From: Bacteroides sp. 224
GTDB lineage: Bacteria > Bacteroidota > Bacteroidia > Bacteroidales > Bacteroidaceae
NCBI RefSeq assembly: GCF_010500995.1
Contig: NZ_QVMK01000004.1
Span: 62,001-126,000 of the forward strand
Direction of reading: 5' to 3'
Length of the DNA: 64,000 bases
Position 1 is the first letter of the stretch. The number at the start of each line of letters is the position of its first letter. Shown here one piece after another: positions 8,240 to 17,213 of the stretch. The translations under genes and the position numbers were made by a program. A model generated the notes under the pieces. The model did not search any database and was not told the origin of the DNA. It saw nothing but the letters and a program-made list of their open reading frames with translations.

Positions 8240-8255
8240 TGTCGATATATCGACA
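8240..8255. promoter_or_regulatory. Perfect 16-bp palindrome upstream of rtcB-prfH
   Basis: TGTCGATATATCGACA reads the same on both strands. Related half-sites (TCGACA near 8205, GTTGACA near 8218) lie between it and the start codon. A perfect dyad between a predicted promoter and a repair operon suggests an operator, but the regulator is not in the window. Confidence 0.5.
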
Positions 8256-8344
8256 TAATAAAATAATTTTAGAAAGATTTGGAGGGACTAATTAACTATA
8301 GTATCAAAAGCAGCCGTTTAAATATTGATAAGTCATAAAGACAT

Positions 8345-8468
8345 GAAGTCACAAGGGTTCATCCTCCCGATGAGCCAGCTTAGTCCCGAATTTGATTATT
8401 TTGATATCTCCAACATAATGGTACCCTTTCTCTTCGTTTTTAAGGGTTAATACTTTGTTTTTCGGGGG
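8345..8468 (-). ncRNA. Candidate structured leader or small RNA upstream of rtcB-prfH
   Basis: From the strong promoter at 8469-8498 the minus-strand transcript carries no plausible ORF. It can fold an ACCCUU/AAGGGU pairing, then a hairpin with stem UCAUC/GAUGA flanked by GG/CC around GGGAG near 8355-8376. It could be a 270-nt untranslated leader or a separate small RNA. This is an inference from base pairing only. Confidence 0.35.
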
Positions 8469-8498
8469 CAAAGATAGAGATAAATATTGAAATGCAAA
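8469..8498 (-). promoter_or_regulatory. Promoter TTTG-N18-TATCTTTG
   Basis: On the minus strand TTTG (8495-8498) is followed after 18 nt by TATCTTTG (8469-8476), a near-ideal Bacteroidota promoter. It points toward rtcB, 280 bp away. Confidence 0.7.
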
Positions 8499-8527
8499 AT
8501 AAAAACAAAAAAAGCTATATAAATACA

Positions 8528-8576
8528 GAGGCACAAAGTCACAGAGTTTTTTATATTCTCTGTGTCTTTGTGCCTC
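8528..8576. repeat. GACACAAAG-type long hairpin repeat, copy 1
   Basis: GAGGCACAAAGTCACAGAG at 8528-8546 pairs with CTCTGTGTCTTTGTGCCTC at 8558-8576 with one mismatch. It belongs to the same family as hairpins at 35392-35469 and 41165-41232. It lies just after fabD and probably terminates fabD transcription. Confidence 0.75.
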
Positions 8577-8608
8577 CTTGTTTGTTGATTTTAAGAACAG
8601 TACGTTCT

Positions 8609-9490
8609 TTATGCTATTCCGTGAGCACTTACTCCCGGCTCAATCTTCTTGATTAACCCTTGAAGCACAGCACCCGGACCACATTCAGTAAAGTCAGTAG
8701 CGCCATCAGCTACCATGTTTTTAACAGTCTGTGTCCAACGTACAGAAGCTGTAAGCTGAGCTACCAGATTCTTTTTGATTTCTGCCGGATCTGTGTGAGG
8801 CAACGCATCCACATTTTGATATACAGGACATTTAGGCGTATGAATTTCTGTTGCATTGATAGCAGCTTCCAACTCTACCTTAGCAGGTTCCATTAATGGA
8901 GAGTGGAAAGCACCACCCACTTTTAATGGAAGCGCACGTTTAGCACCGGCAGCTTTCATCAATTCGCATCCTTTCTCAATACCACCCATCGAACCGGAAA
9001 TAACTAATTGTCCCGGACAGTTGTAGTTTGCAGGTACACATATCTCATCGGTGATGGTAGCGCATACTTCTTCTACTTTTTCGTCTGATAATCCAATGAT
9101 TGCAGCCATAGTAGAAGGTTGTAGTTCGCAAGCTTTTTGCATAGCCATGGCACGAGCGTACACTAACTTCAATCCGTCTTCGAAAGAAAGAGCTCCTGCA
9201 GCTACTAATGCAGAGAATTCACCTAATGAGTGTCCTGCTGTCATTTCAGGTTGAAAAGCATCTCCCATGCATAATGCAGAGATTACAGAATGTAAAAATA
9301 CAGCCGGTTGAGTAACCTTGGTTTGACGAAGATCTTCATCCGAACCTTCGAACATAATATCTGTAATGCGATATCCTAAAATATCATTTGCTTTTTCAAA
9401 TAACTCTTTAGCCAATGGAGAACTTTCATAAAGATCTTTACCCATTCCTGAGAATTGAGCGCCCTGGCCGGGAAATACAAATGCTTTCAT
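8609..9490 (-). CDS. fabD: Malonyl CoA-acyl carrier protein transacylase
   Basis: A 293-residue enzyme that moves malonyl groups from CoA to ACP to start fatty acid elongation. It shows FPGQGAQ at the N-terminus, the nucleophile motif GHSLGEFSALVAAG, the LPLKVGGAFHSPLM loop with the active-site His, and the C-terminal TECGPGAVLQGLIKKI. Full length. It is 52 bp downstream of the ThiD-like gene on the same strand and may also have its own promoter (TACATTTG on the minus strand at 9527-9534). Confidence 0.96.
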   Translation of the reverse strand: MKAFVFPGQGAQFSGMGKDLYESSPLAKELFEKANDILGYRITDIMFEGSDEDLRQTKVTQPAVFLHSVISALCMGDAFQPEMTAGHSLGEFSALVAAGALSFEDGLKLVYARAMAMQKACELQPSTMAAIIGLSDEKVEEVCATITDEICVPANYNCPGQLVISGSMGGIEKGCELMKAAGAKRALPLKVGGAFHSPLMEPAKVELEAAINATEIHTPKCPVYQNVDALPHTDPAEIKKNLVAQLTASVRWTQTVKNMVADGATDFTECGPGAVLQGLIKKIEPGVSAHGIA

Positions 9491-9526
9491 TGTTTTCGTC
9501 TTTAAATGGTTTTAAAAATAACGATG

Positions 9527-9534
9527 CAAATGTA
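9527..9534 (-). promoter_or_regulatory. -7 box (TACATTTG) before fabD
   Basis: The plus-strand CAAATGTA gives TACATTTG on the minus strand, predicting a start near 9520 and a 30-nt leader. It lies between the ThiD-like gene and fabD. No matching -33 element is visible. Confidence 0.4.
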
Positions 9535-9542
9535 AGCATTAT

Positions 9543-10379
9543 TTAGAAACCATTATTAAGAATACGCATTTTTTCGGGTTCGAATGAATGGCAAATGCTG
9601 TCGGAACTGCGTCCCAAACGAACACCGCTACCTATTTTTACTGCTTGCTGGATATATACTTGTGCTTCTTCTACTGCTTCATTCAATGTTTTACCCAAAG
9701 CTATGTATGCGGCCACAGCAGCAGAGAAACAAGAGCCAACTCCATGAATACGTGGAGGGACAAAGTTACCCAAATCATATATCCACTTTTCCCCATTAGG
9801 TGAATGAAGAATATGGCACCTATGACCACTTTCCGGGCAGAATCCTCTTAGCAAGATAGACATGTTACTTATTTCCGAAAGATTTTGGGCAGATTGCGCC
9901 ATTTCTTCTCTGGAAGATACCTTAATGCTGGTAAGTGCTTCTGCTTCTTCCAGAGTCAGCGTTATTAAATTGGTAAAATGAAATAGCTCGTCTTGAATGG
10001 CTTTAATCGCATCCTCCTCAAGCACAGTTTGCCCGGCAATAGTGAAGATAACCGGATCGAACACCACATAACGCGGATGGTATTTCCTTAATCCTTCAGC
10101 AATTGTTCGAATAATATTAGTGTCATTCACAAAGCCAATCTTTATGACATCCGGATGAATATCTTCCATAACGGCTTTTATTTGTTTCTCAATGAACTCA
10201 ACAGGGGCATTATGTATGCTCTCAATAGCTCCCTGAGTGTTATGAACCACGATAGAAGTAGTGGCAGCACAAGCGTATGCTCCTAAAGAAGTTACAACTT
10301 TGTTATCTGCCTGTACGCCTGCACTACCTAAACAATCCGACGCACCAATAGAAAAGACAATAGGATAATGTTTCATCAC
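9543..10379 (-). CDS. ThiD-like hydroxymethylpyrimidine/pyridoxal kinase family protein
   Basis: A 278-residue ribokinase-fold kinase resembling ThiD (HMP/HMP-P kinase in thiamine synthesis). The N-terminus SIGASDCLGSAGVQADNK matches the ThiD GSDxxGGAGIQAD pattern with changes. In the anion-hole motif where ThiD has HGTGC, this protein has HGVGSCFSAA, so the usual catalytic Cys position is Ser with a Cys one residue later. Substrate may therefore differ (HMP or pyridoxal). No TPP riboswitch was seen upstream and no other thiamine genes are adjacent. Start could be Met1 or Met2, one codon apart. Confidence 0.7.
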   Translation of the reverse strand: MMKHYPIVFSIGASDCLGSAGVQADNKVVTSLGAYACAATTSIVVHNTQGAIESIHNAPVEFIEKQIKAVMEDIHPDVIKIGFVNDTNIIRTIAEGLRKYHPRYVVFDPVIFTIAGQTVLEEDAIKAIQDELFHFTNLITLTLEEAEALTSIKVSSREEMAQSAQNLSEISNMSILLRGFCPESGHRCHILHSPNGEKWIYDLGNFVPPRIHGVGSCFSAAVAAYIALGKTLNEAVEEAQVYIQQAVKIGSGVRLGRSSDSICHSFEPEKMRILNNGF

Positions 10380-10617
10380 TTTTATTTTTATAGTTAGCTA
10401 TTAGGTTAATGGCAAAAATATTAAAAAAAACAATACTAAAAAGTAATTTGGAATATATTTTTTGCATTTGTTTCTAATTGTATAATACAATAAGTCGTTT
10501 AGTACTTTCTTTGTTCTAAAAGTCCACAAGAATATATACAGGCAGGTTTTATGTCTTTTTGTGAATGCTACAATAAACCGAAAATTAATCCATTAATCTA
10601 CATAATGTAATTTATAA

Positions 10618-10672
10618 GATAAGGAGCATTTATCATATTGTATTTTATATGATATTTATTTATCTGATAAAT
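10618..10672. promoter_or_regulatory. Putative XylR operator region: two AT-rich palindromes
   Basis: TATCATAT..ATATGATA spans 10631-10654 and ATTTATCTGATAAAT spans 10658-10672; a GATAA..TTATC pair also spans 10618-10634. They lie 35-90 bp upstream of the -33 element of the xyl promoter. Nudix XylR proteins act on nearby xyl genes, so these are candidate sites, by inference. Confidence 0.4.
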
Positions 10673-10706
10673 AGCAACTTAACAAATATAAATTTCACAT
10701 AATTGG

Positions 10707-10737
10707 TTTGGATAAATAAAGATAATACATATATTTG
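10707..10737 (+). promoter_or_regulatory. xyl operon promoter TTTG-N19-TATATTTG
   Basis: TTTG at 10707-10710, then 19 nt, then TATATTTG at 10730-10737 is an exact match to the Bacteroidota consensus. It predicts a leader of about 14 nt before the xylR ATG at 10759. The rest of the 379-bp gap upstream is AT-rich with only the palindromes noted. Confidence 0.8.
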
Positions 10738-10758
10738 CAAAACTAAAGATCGAAATAT

Positions 10759-11493
10759 ATGCAAAACATACCAGTTCTATCACCCCTGGCAAATAACCAC
10801 ATTTCTGTAGATTGTGTGGTATTCGGTTTTGACGGAGAGCAACTCAAAGTACTCCTTATTAAAAGAGTGGGAGAGGATAATGGAGAAGTTTTTCACGACA
10901 TGAAACTTCCGGGAAGTCTTATTTACATGGACGAAGATCTCGATGAAGCAGCTCAACGTGTATTAGGAGAGCTAACGGGAGTCAAAAATGTGCATTTGAT
11001 GCAATTTAAAGCTTTCGGATCTAAAAATAGAACAAGCAATCCTAAAGATGTTCGTTGGCTGGAAAGAGCCATGCAATCTAAAGTAGAGCGTATTGTTACT
11101 ATTGCTTATGTTGCTTTGGTAAAAATAGACAGAGCAATCAGTCAGTCGGTTTTAGATGATTATCAGGCTTGTTGGGTGGCCATAAAAGACCTTAAAACGT
11201 TAGCTTTCGACCATAACCTTATTATAAAGGAAGCCTTGAGCTATATTAATCAATATACAGAATTTAATCCTTCGGCTTTATTTGAACTGCTACCCCGGAA
11301 GTTCACAGCCTCTCAATTACGCACACTTTTCGAATTGGTGTATGACAAACCTGTGGATGTACGCAATTTCCATAAAAAAATAGCTATGATGGAATACGTA
11401 GTTCCATTAGAAGAGAAACAAAAAGGTGTGCCACATCGTGCTGCACGTTACTATAAATTTGATAAGAAGATATATAATAAATTAAGAAAATGA
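10759..11493 (+). CDS. xylR: Nudix-family transcriptional regulator of xylose utilisation
   Basis: A 244-residue protein of the NrtR-like type: N-terminal Nudix domain (ISVDCVVFGFDGEQLKVLLIKR) and C-terminal winged helix (FTASQLRTLFELVYDKPVDVRNF). The Nudix box GSLIYMDEDLDEAAQRVLGEL lacks the full REUxEE catalytic set, so it is likely a sensor rather than a hydrolase. It is the first gene of the xyl operon and its stop overlaps the xylB start (ATGA), so regulator and enzymes are made together. Ligand is probably a xylose pathway intermediate, by inference. Confidence 0.85.
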   Translation: MQNIPVLSPLANNHISVDCVVFGFDGEQLKVLLIKRVGEDNGEVFHDMKLPGSLIYMDEDLDEAAQRVLGELTGVKNVHLMQFKAFGSKNRTSNPKDVRWLERAMQSKVERIVTIAYVALVKIDRAISQSVLDDYQACWVAIKDLKTLAFDHNLIIKEALSYINQYTEFNPSALFELLPRKFTASQLRTLFELVYDKPVDVRNFHKKIAMMEYVVPLEEKQKGVPHRAARYYKFDKKIYNKLRK

Positions 11494-12980
11494 TTTTACT
11501 TGGTTATGACATTGGTAGCTCATCTGTAAAAGCGAGCTTGGTTAACGCTGAAACAGGCAAAAGTATTTCTTCGGCGTTCTTTCCTAAAACAGAGGCACCT
11601 ATCACAGCAGTAAATCCGGGATGGGCGGAGCAAGATCCGGAAAGTTGGTGGGAGTATCTAAAATGTGCTACACAAGCTGTATTAGAAGAGTCGGGGATAA
11701 GCTCTGCTGAAATAAAGGCAATCGGTATTTCATATCAAATGCATGGATTGGTTTGTGTAGATAAGAATCAGCAAGTGCTGAGACCTTCCATTATTTGGTG
11801 TGACTCTCGTGCGGTTCCTTATGGAGAAAAGGCTTTTAAAACATTGGGAGAGGAGAGGTGTTTATCTCATCTATTGAACTCTCCGGGTAATTTTACAGCT
11901 TCCAAGTTGGCCTGGATTAAAGAGAATGAGCCTGCCCTTTATGAGAAGATTGATAAAATTATGCTTCCGGGAGATTACATAGCCATGAAGTTAAGTGGCG
12001 AAGTATGTACTACAGTATCCGGTCTATCTGAAGGAATGTTCTGGGATTTTAAAGAAAATCGCGTAGCCGACTTCTTAATGGATTATTATGGATTCGATAA
12101 TTCTTTAATAGCAAACATCAAACCAACATTCTCCGAACAAGGGTATGTAAATGCCATAGCTGCTAAAGAATTAGGTTTGAAGGAAGGAACTCCTATTACA
12201 TATAGAGCCGGAGATCAACCTAATAACGCTCTTTCGCTGAATGTATTCAATCCGGGAGAAATTGCTTCTACCGCCGGAACATCGGGTGTAGTATATGGTG
12301 TGAATGGAGAGGTTAATTATGATCCTCAATCACGTGTAAACACCTTTGCACATGTAAATCATTCATTAGAGCAAACTCGCTTAGGAGTACTACTTTGTAT
12401 TAATGGAACAGGTATATTAAATTCCTGGGTAAAAAGAAATATCGCTCCCGAAAGAATTTCGTACAACGAAATGAATGTACTTGCTTCTAAAGCTCCTATA
12501 GGAAGTGCAGGAATCAGTATTTTACCTTTTGGTAATGGAGCTGAACGTATGCTGAATAATAAAGAAATTGGTTGCAGCATACGTGGAGTAGATTTTAATA
12601 CACATGGCAAGCATCACATAATACGGGCAGCGCAGGAAGGAATTGTTTTCTCATTTAAATATGGTATCGATATCATGGAGCAAATGGGTATTCCTGTGAA
12701 AAAAATACATGCCGGACATGCTAATATGTTCCTGAGCCCCATATTCCGAGACACCTTAGCAGGCGTAACAGGAGCTGTTATTGAATTGTACAATACAGAT
12801 GGTTCAGTAGGAGCAGCCAAAGGCGCAGGTATTGGAGCCGGTATTTATAAGGATAACAACGAAGCATTTGCTACACTTGAAAAACTCGATGTAATTGAGC
12901 CTAATGTAGCACAAAAGCAAGCTTATGAAGATGCTTACGCCAAATGGAAACATCGCTTAGAAAAATCAATGAGTAAATAA
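11490..12980 (+). CDS. xylB: Xylulokinase
   Basis: A 496-residue FGGY-family sugar kinase that phosphorylates D-xylulose to xylulose 5-phosphate. Visible motifs are [14 protein letters not shown] (phosphate loop), [29 protein letters not shown], the ATP-site AGTSGVVYG, and [12 protein letters not shown] near the C-terminus. It overlaps xylR by 4 bp and is followed by xylA after 43 bp of AT-rich, partly self-complementary spacer. Confidence 0.95.
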   Translation: MILLGYDIGSSSVKASLVNAETGKSISSAFFPKTEAPITAVNPGWAEQDPESWWEYLKCATQAVLEESGISSAEIKAIGISYQMHGLVCVDKNQQVLRPSIIWCDSRAVPYGEKAFKTLGEERCLSHLLNSPGNFTASKLAWIKENEPALYEKIDKIMLPGDYIAMKLSGEVCTTVSGLSEGMFWDFKENRVADFLMDYYGFDNSLIANIKPTFSEQGYVNAIAAKELGLKEGTPITYRAGDQPNNALSLNVFNPGEIASTAGTSGVVYGVNGEVNYDPQSRVNTFAHVNHSLEQTRLGVLLCINGTGILNSWVKRNIAPERISYNEMNVLASKAPIGSAGISILPFGNGAERMLNNKEIGCSIRGVDFNTHGKHHIIRAAQEGIVFSFKYGIDIMEQMGIPVKKIHAGHANMFLSPIFRDTLAGVTGAVIELYNTDGSVGAAKGAGIGAGIYKDNNEAFATLEKLDVIEPNVAQKQAYEDAYAKWKHRLEKSMSK

Positions 12981-12982
12981 TC

Positions 12983-13013
12983 ATTTTGAAATTTATAATT
13001 CACAATTCAAAAT
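12983..13013. repeat. AT-rich inverted repeat between xylB and xylA
   Basis: ATTTTGAA (12983-12990) pairs with TTCAAAAT (13006-13013). Comparable AT-rich foldback sequence separates moxR and the DUF58 gene. It may tune expression within the operon. Confidence 0.4.
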
Positions 13014-13023
13014 TAATGTAATT

Positions 13024-14340
13024 ATGGCAACAAAAGAGTATTTTCCCGGTATTGGAAAAATTAAATTTGAAGGTAAAGAAAGTAAAAACCCAATGGCATT
13101 CCGTTATTATGATCCTGAAAAGGTAGTTAACGGCAAAAAGATGAAGGATTGGTTTAAGTTTTCTATGGCATGGTGGCATACACTTTGCGCAGAAGGTGGC
13201 GACCCATTCGGAGGTGGAACCATGAAATTCCCCTGGAAAACAAGCAATGACAGATTACAGGCTGCCAAAGATAAAATGGATGCCGGATTTGAGTTCATGC
13301 AAAAAATAGGTATCGAATATTATTGTTTCCACGATGTTGACTTAATAGATGAAGCAGACACCATTGAACAATACGAAGCAGACCTGAAAGCAATCGTAGC
13401 TTATGCTAAACAAAAACAAGCAGAAACAGGCATCAAATTATTGTGGGGTACAGCCAATGTATTTGGTCATGAACGCTACATGAACGGTGCTGCTACTAAC
13501 CCTAACTTTGATGTGGTAGCTCGTGCTGCTGTTCAAATTAAGAATGCAATTGACGCAACGATTGAACTTGGCGGAGAAAATTACGTATTTTGGGGTGGTC
13601 GTGAAGGTTATATGTCTTTATTGAACACAGATCAAAAACGTGAGAAAGATCATTTAGCTCAAATGTTGAAAGCTGCTCGCGACTATGCACGTTCTCGTGG
13701 ATTCAAAGGAACATTCTTGATTGAACCTAAACCCATGGAACCTACTAAGCATCAATATGATGTAGATACAGAAACTGTTATCGGATTCCTGAAAGCTCAT
13801 GGATTAGAAAAAGACTTCAAAGTAAATATTGAAGTAAACCATGCCACTTTAGCCGGACACACTTTCGAACATGAATTGGCAGTAGCTGTAGATAATGGCA
13901 TGCTTGGTTCTATCGACGCTAACCGTGGTGATTATCAAAACGGATGGGATACAGACCAATTCCCAATCGATCAGTTTGAAATGGTACAAGCTATGATGCA
14001 AATTATCCGCAATGACGGTTTAGGAACAGGCGGTACAAACTTTGATGCTAAAACTCGTCGTAATTCTACTGATCTGGAAGATATCTTTATCGCTCACATT
14101 GCTGCGATGGATGTTATGGCACGTGCTCTGGAAAGTGCAGCAGCTCTTTTGAATGAATCTCCATACAAGAAAATGTTCACAGAACGTTATGCTTCATTTG
14201 ATTCAGGCAAAGGTCAGGAATTCGAAAATGGCAAACTTACATTGGAAGATTTGGTTGCTTATGCCAAAGCTAATGGCGAACCCAAACAAATCAGCGGAAA
14301 ACAAGAGCTTTACGAAGCAATCTTGAATATGTATATTTGA
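13024..14340 (+). CDS. xylA: Xylose isomerase
   Basis: A 438-residue class II xylose isomerase converting D-xylose to D-xylulose. It contains the active-site His region [10 protein letters not shown], the TIM-barrel metal ligands in [18 protein letters not shown] and [22 protein letters not shown] strands (here [12 protein letters not shown]), and GSIDANRGD. Full length. Its TGA shares one base with the symporter ATG (TGATG). Confidence 0.97.
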   Translation: MATKEYFPGIGKIKFEGKESKNPMAFRYYDPEKVVNGKKMKDWFKFSMAWWHTLCAEGGDPFGGGTMKFPWKTSNDRLQAAKDKMDAGFEFMQKIGIEYYCFHDVDLIDEADTIEQYEADLKAIVAYAKQKQAETGIKLLWGTANVFGHERYMNGAATNPNFDVVARAAVQIKNAIDATIELGGENYVFWGGREGYMSLLNTDQKREKDHLAQMLKAARDYARSRGFKGTFLIEPKPMEPTKHQYDVDTETVIGFLKAHGLEKDFKVNIEVNHATLAGHTFEHELAVAVDNGMLGSIDANRGDYQNGWDTDQFPIDQFEMVQAMMQIIRNDGLGTGGTNFDAKTRRNSTDLEDIFIAHIAAMDVMARALESAAALLNESPYKKMFTERYASFDSGKGQEFENGKLTLEDLVAYAKANGEPKQISGKQELYEAILNMYI

Positions 14341-15749
14341 TGGCCATGATTAAAAACACACAAGAAGGTAGTAAACTCTACCTATACTGTATCACAGCTG
14401 TAACCGTTATTGGCGGTTTACTGTTCGGTTATGATACGGCTGTTATTTCCGGCGCCGAACAAGGGTTAGAAGCCTTTTTTCGCTCGGCTCCTGACTTTGA
14501 ATATACAAAAGCATGGCACGGTATCACTGCTTCCAGCGCATTAATAGGTTGCGTAATTGGGGGAGCAATCTCCGGAATACTTGCTTCAAGACTTGGAAGA
14601 AGAAATTCACTTCGTTTAGCTGCATTGCTTTTCTTCTTATCTGCTTTAGGTTCTTATAATCCTGAATTCTTATTCTTCGATTATGGTAAACCAACGAGTG
14701 GTTTGCTCGTAGCATTTAATTTATATCGTATTCTTGGCGGTATTGGGGTAGGGCTTGCATCTGCAGTATGCCCCATGTATATTGCTGAAATTGCACCTGC
14801 TAATATGCGCGGACGATTGGTGTCTTGCAACCAATTTGCTATAATCTTCGGTATGCTTGTTGTTTACTTTGTGAACTACCTGATTCGTAATCATTTGCCT
14901 TCGGCCGAAGCGATGGTTGAAATTGGCTGGCGTCGTATGTTTATAAGTGAAGCTTTCCCGGCTGCCATATTTGGACTATTACTTTTCTTCGTCCCCAAAA
15001 CTCCACGTTATTTAGTATTGAGTGGACATCCTAACGAAGCATTAAATGTTTTGGAACGTATTAACGGAAAGTCAAAAGCCGCCGGAATACTCGAAGAAAT
15101 TAAAGCCACTGCTAAAGAGAAAAGCGAGAAGCTATTTACTTATGGGGTGGGAGTTATCATTATCGGTATCTTATTATCCATATTTCAACAAGCTGTAGGT
15201 ATTAATGTAGTTCTTTACTATGCACCTCGTATTTTTGAAAATATGGGAGCTACCGGTGATATATCCATGATACAGACTGTAGTTATGGGTATTGTAAATA
15301 TCATCTTTACAGTAGTAGCCATTGTTACTGTGGACAAATTTGGTCGCAAACCTCTATTGATTATCGGTTCTATTGGTATGATGATAGGTATGGTAGCGTT
15401 AAGCATCCTTTCATTCATGAATCTAATAGGTATTGGAGCATTAATCTTTATCATTATCTATACTGCTTCATTTATGATGAGCTGGGGACCGATTTGCTGG
15501 GTATTGATTTCCGAAATATTCCCCAATACCATTCGTGGGAAAGCTGTTGCTATAGCAGTAGCCGCACAATGGATTGCTAACTTCGCAGTATCGAGTACAT
15601 TCCCTTCATTATCTGAATGGAGTATAGGAGGTACTTATTTGATATATGCTACTTTTGCCTTGTTGTCTGCTATCTTTGTATGGCGTTTGGTGCCTGAAAC
15701 AAAAGGAAAGACATTGGAGGAAATGAGCAAACTCTGGAAGAAGAATTAA
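14340..15749 (+). CDS. xylE: D-xylose:H+ symporter, MFS sugar porter
   Basis: About 469 residues with 12 predicted membrane helices. Sugar-porter motifs are present: GGLLFGYDTAVISGA in helix 1, SRLGRRNSL in the 2-3 loop, the PKTPRYL signature after helix 6, QQAVGINVVLYYAP in helix 7, and PETKGKTLEEM at the C-terminus. The ATG at 14340 overlaps the xylA stop; a TTG at 14337 and an ATG at 14346 are alternatives. Being last in the operon, it supplies the substrate for XylA and XylB. Confidence 0.93.
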   Translation: MAMIKNTQEGSKLYLYCITAVTVIGGLLFGYDTAVISGAEQGLEAFFRSAPDFEYTKAWHGITASSALIGCVIGGAISGILASRLGRRNSLRLAALLFFLSALGSYNPEFLFFDYGKPTSGLLVAFNLYRILGGIGVGLASAVCPMYIAEIAPANMRGRLVSCNQFAIIFGMLVVYFVNYLIRNHLPSAEAMVEIGWRRMFISEAFPAAIFGLLLFFVPKTPRYLVLSGHPNEALNVLERINGKSKAAGILEEIKATAKEKSEKLFTYGVGVIIIGILLSIFQQAVGINVVLYYAPRIFENMGATGDISMIQTVVMGIVNIIFTVVAIVTVDKFGRKPLLIIGSIGMMIGMVALSILSFMNLIGIGALIFIIIYTASFMMSWGPICWVLISEIFPNTIRGKAVAIAVAAQWIANFAVSSTFPSLSEWSIGGTYLIYATFALLSAIFVWRLVPETKGKTLEEMSKLWKKN

Positions 15750-15776
15750 GAGCTTTCTTTTTTAGAAATATGGTTG

Positions 15777-15816
15777 AGAACTACTGTTTGATGAATTTCA
15801 GACAGCAGTTCTTTTT
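15777..15816 (+). terminator. Rho-independent terminator of the xyl operon
   Basis: AGAACTACTGT (15777-15787) pairs with ACAGCAGTTCT (15802-15812), one mismatch, followed by a T-run. Confidence 0.85.
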
Positions 15817-17011
15817 AGTCTTCTTCTTCCATATCTTCAATGGGTAATATCTTCATGCTTTCTTCATGCGGAAGTTTCTCGACATCACGAAGTTTCCGCT
15901 CGATAGCGCGTGTGCGTTTACCCATAACTTCTTCGAGTTGATCTCCTGCACTTTGAATGTTCTTTTGTACTTTTTGAAGCAATCCGCCAAACTTTCCAAA
16001 TTCGGTTTTAACAGCTCCAAGCACTGTCCAAACCTCATTGGTTCGTTTCTGAATAGCCAGTGTACGGAATCCCATCTGTAAACTGTTTAATATAGCTCCT
16101 AAGGTGGTAGGTCCTGTAACTACTACCTTATATTCTTTTTGCAAAAACTCAATCAATGAAGTTCTACGAATAACCTCTGCATATATATTCTCAAAAGGAA
16201 GAAACATGATGGCAAAATCGGTTGTAAATGGCGGATCAAGGTATTTTTCATAGATATCTTTAGCCATTTTCTTGATCGTTATTTCCAACTGCTTGCCACA
16301 AGTTTCTATTAAAGTGGTGTTGCCGGATTCGTATGCATCATAGTATTGTTCATATACATCTTTAGGAAATTTGGCATCAATAGGTAAATATATAACTTCG
16401 TTCGCATCATTTTTTCCGGGAAGCTTAACTGCATATTCTACAAACTCCGTTCCTCGTTTTTTCGTTTTTACGTTGGCCGAATATTGTTCCGGGCTCATCA
16501 TCTGCTCCAATAAAGCTCCTAACTGAACTTCTCCAAAGGTGCCGCGCATCTTTACGTTGGTCAGTACTTTTTTCAATCCCCCTACATCCTGAGCAAGCGA
16601 TTGCATTTCTCCCAATCCTTTTTGTACACTTTCCAGTTGCGCCCGTACCAATTCAAATGACTGACTGATCCGCTCGTTCAATGTTTTTTGGAGTTTTTCT
16701 TCTACCATCAGTCGCATCTCATCCAATCTCTTTTCGGTAGATAAAATGAGCTTTTCCTGCTGTTTGGCCATCATTTCGAACTTTTGCTTTTGCAGTTCTC
16801 CGGTAGTCAGCATGTTTTTGTGCATGCTATCCTGAATTTCCATACGAAGTTCGCGAATGGTTTGACCAAGTTCATGTCGGTTTTCCTGCATTTGTTGCCG
16901 CAAAAGAACATCTAACTGATTAGATTTCAACCTATTCAGGTAGTTCATCACTACAACCACCAAGATAATTATTAATAAGAGAACGTTTATAATAAGTAAT
17001 GCAGTTTCCAT
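15815..17011 (-). CDS. rmuC: DNA recombination protein RmuC
   Basis: A 398-residue RmuC protein. A membrane anchor is at residues 4-24 (LLIINVLLLIIILVVVVMN), a long coiled coil at about 30-160, then the nuclease-fold RmuC domain: MRGTFGEVQLGALLEQM, LPIDAKFPKDVYEQY, IMFLPFENIYAEV and VVTGPTTLGAIL. The family limits rearrangements between short inverted repeats in E. coli. It is notable that its own upstream region carries dense inverted repeats. It ends next to the xyl terminator. Confidence 0.93.
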   Translation of the reverse strand: METALLIINVLLLIIILVVVVMNYLNRLKSNQLDVLLRQQMQENRHELGQTIRELRMEIQDSMHKNMLTTGELQKQKFEMMAKQQEKLILSTEKRLDEMRLMVEEKLQKTLNERISQSFELVRAQLESVQKGLGEMQSLAQDVGGLKKVLTNVKMRGTFGEVQLGALLEQMMSPEQYSANVKTKKRGTEFVEYAVKLPGKNDANEVIYLPIDAKFPKDVYEQYYDAYESGNTTLIETCGKQLEITIKKMAKDIYEKYLDPPFTTDFAIMFLPFENIYAEVIRRTSLIEFLQKEYKVVVTGPTTLGAILNSLQMGFRTLAIQKRTNEVWTVLGAVKTEFGKFGGLLQKVQKNIQSAGDQLEEVMGKRTRAIERKLRDVEKLPHEESMKILPIEDMEEED

Positions 17012-17050
17012 TATATAAAGAATTAACTGTCAGAGTGATTTTTTCGATCA

Positions 17051-17157
17051 AAAAGTGTCACAAGTGTCACACGCCGCACTAATAGGCTGATTTTCAATAT
17101 CAAATAGCCTGTGACACTTTTCAGAAAAGCATCACAGAAGTGTCACAAGTGTCACAC
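17051..17157. repeat. GTGTCAC repeat cluster with long stem-loop
   Basis: AAAAGTGTCACA (17051-17062) pairs exactly with TGTGACACTTTT (17110-17121), with an inner AGGCT..AGCCT stem. AAGTGTCACAAGTGTCACAC occurs twice in direct orientation, at 17053-17072 and 17138-17157. GTGTCAC/GTGACAC heptamers appear five times, paired at 9-bp spacing. It lies 40 bp upstream of rmuC. Confidence 0.75.
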
Positions 17158-17213
17158 TGTGACTCGTCCTGATTGACTTTCCCTGATTTTGACTGACTAT
17201 TTTAGATTTCTTT

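Noticed and set aside
8349..8534. 61-residue minus-strand frame
   Set aside because: It spans the predicted promoter at 8469-8498 and has no start codon downstream of it; the sequence has no family features.
10380..10500. TPP riboswitch upstream of the ThiD-like gene
   Set aside because: No CUGAGA-type conserved segments or matching stems were found; only a weak -7 box (TATTTTTG on the minus strand at 10413-10420).
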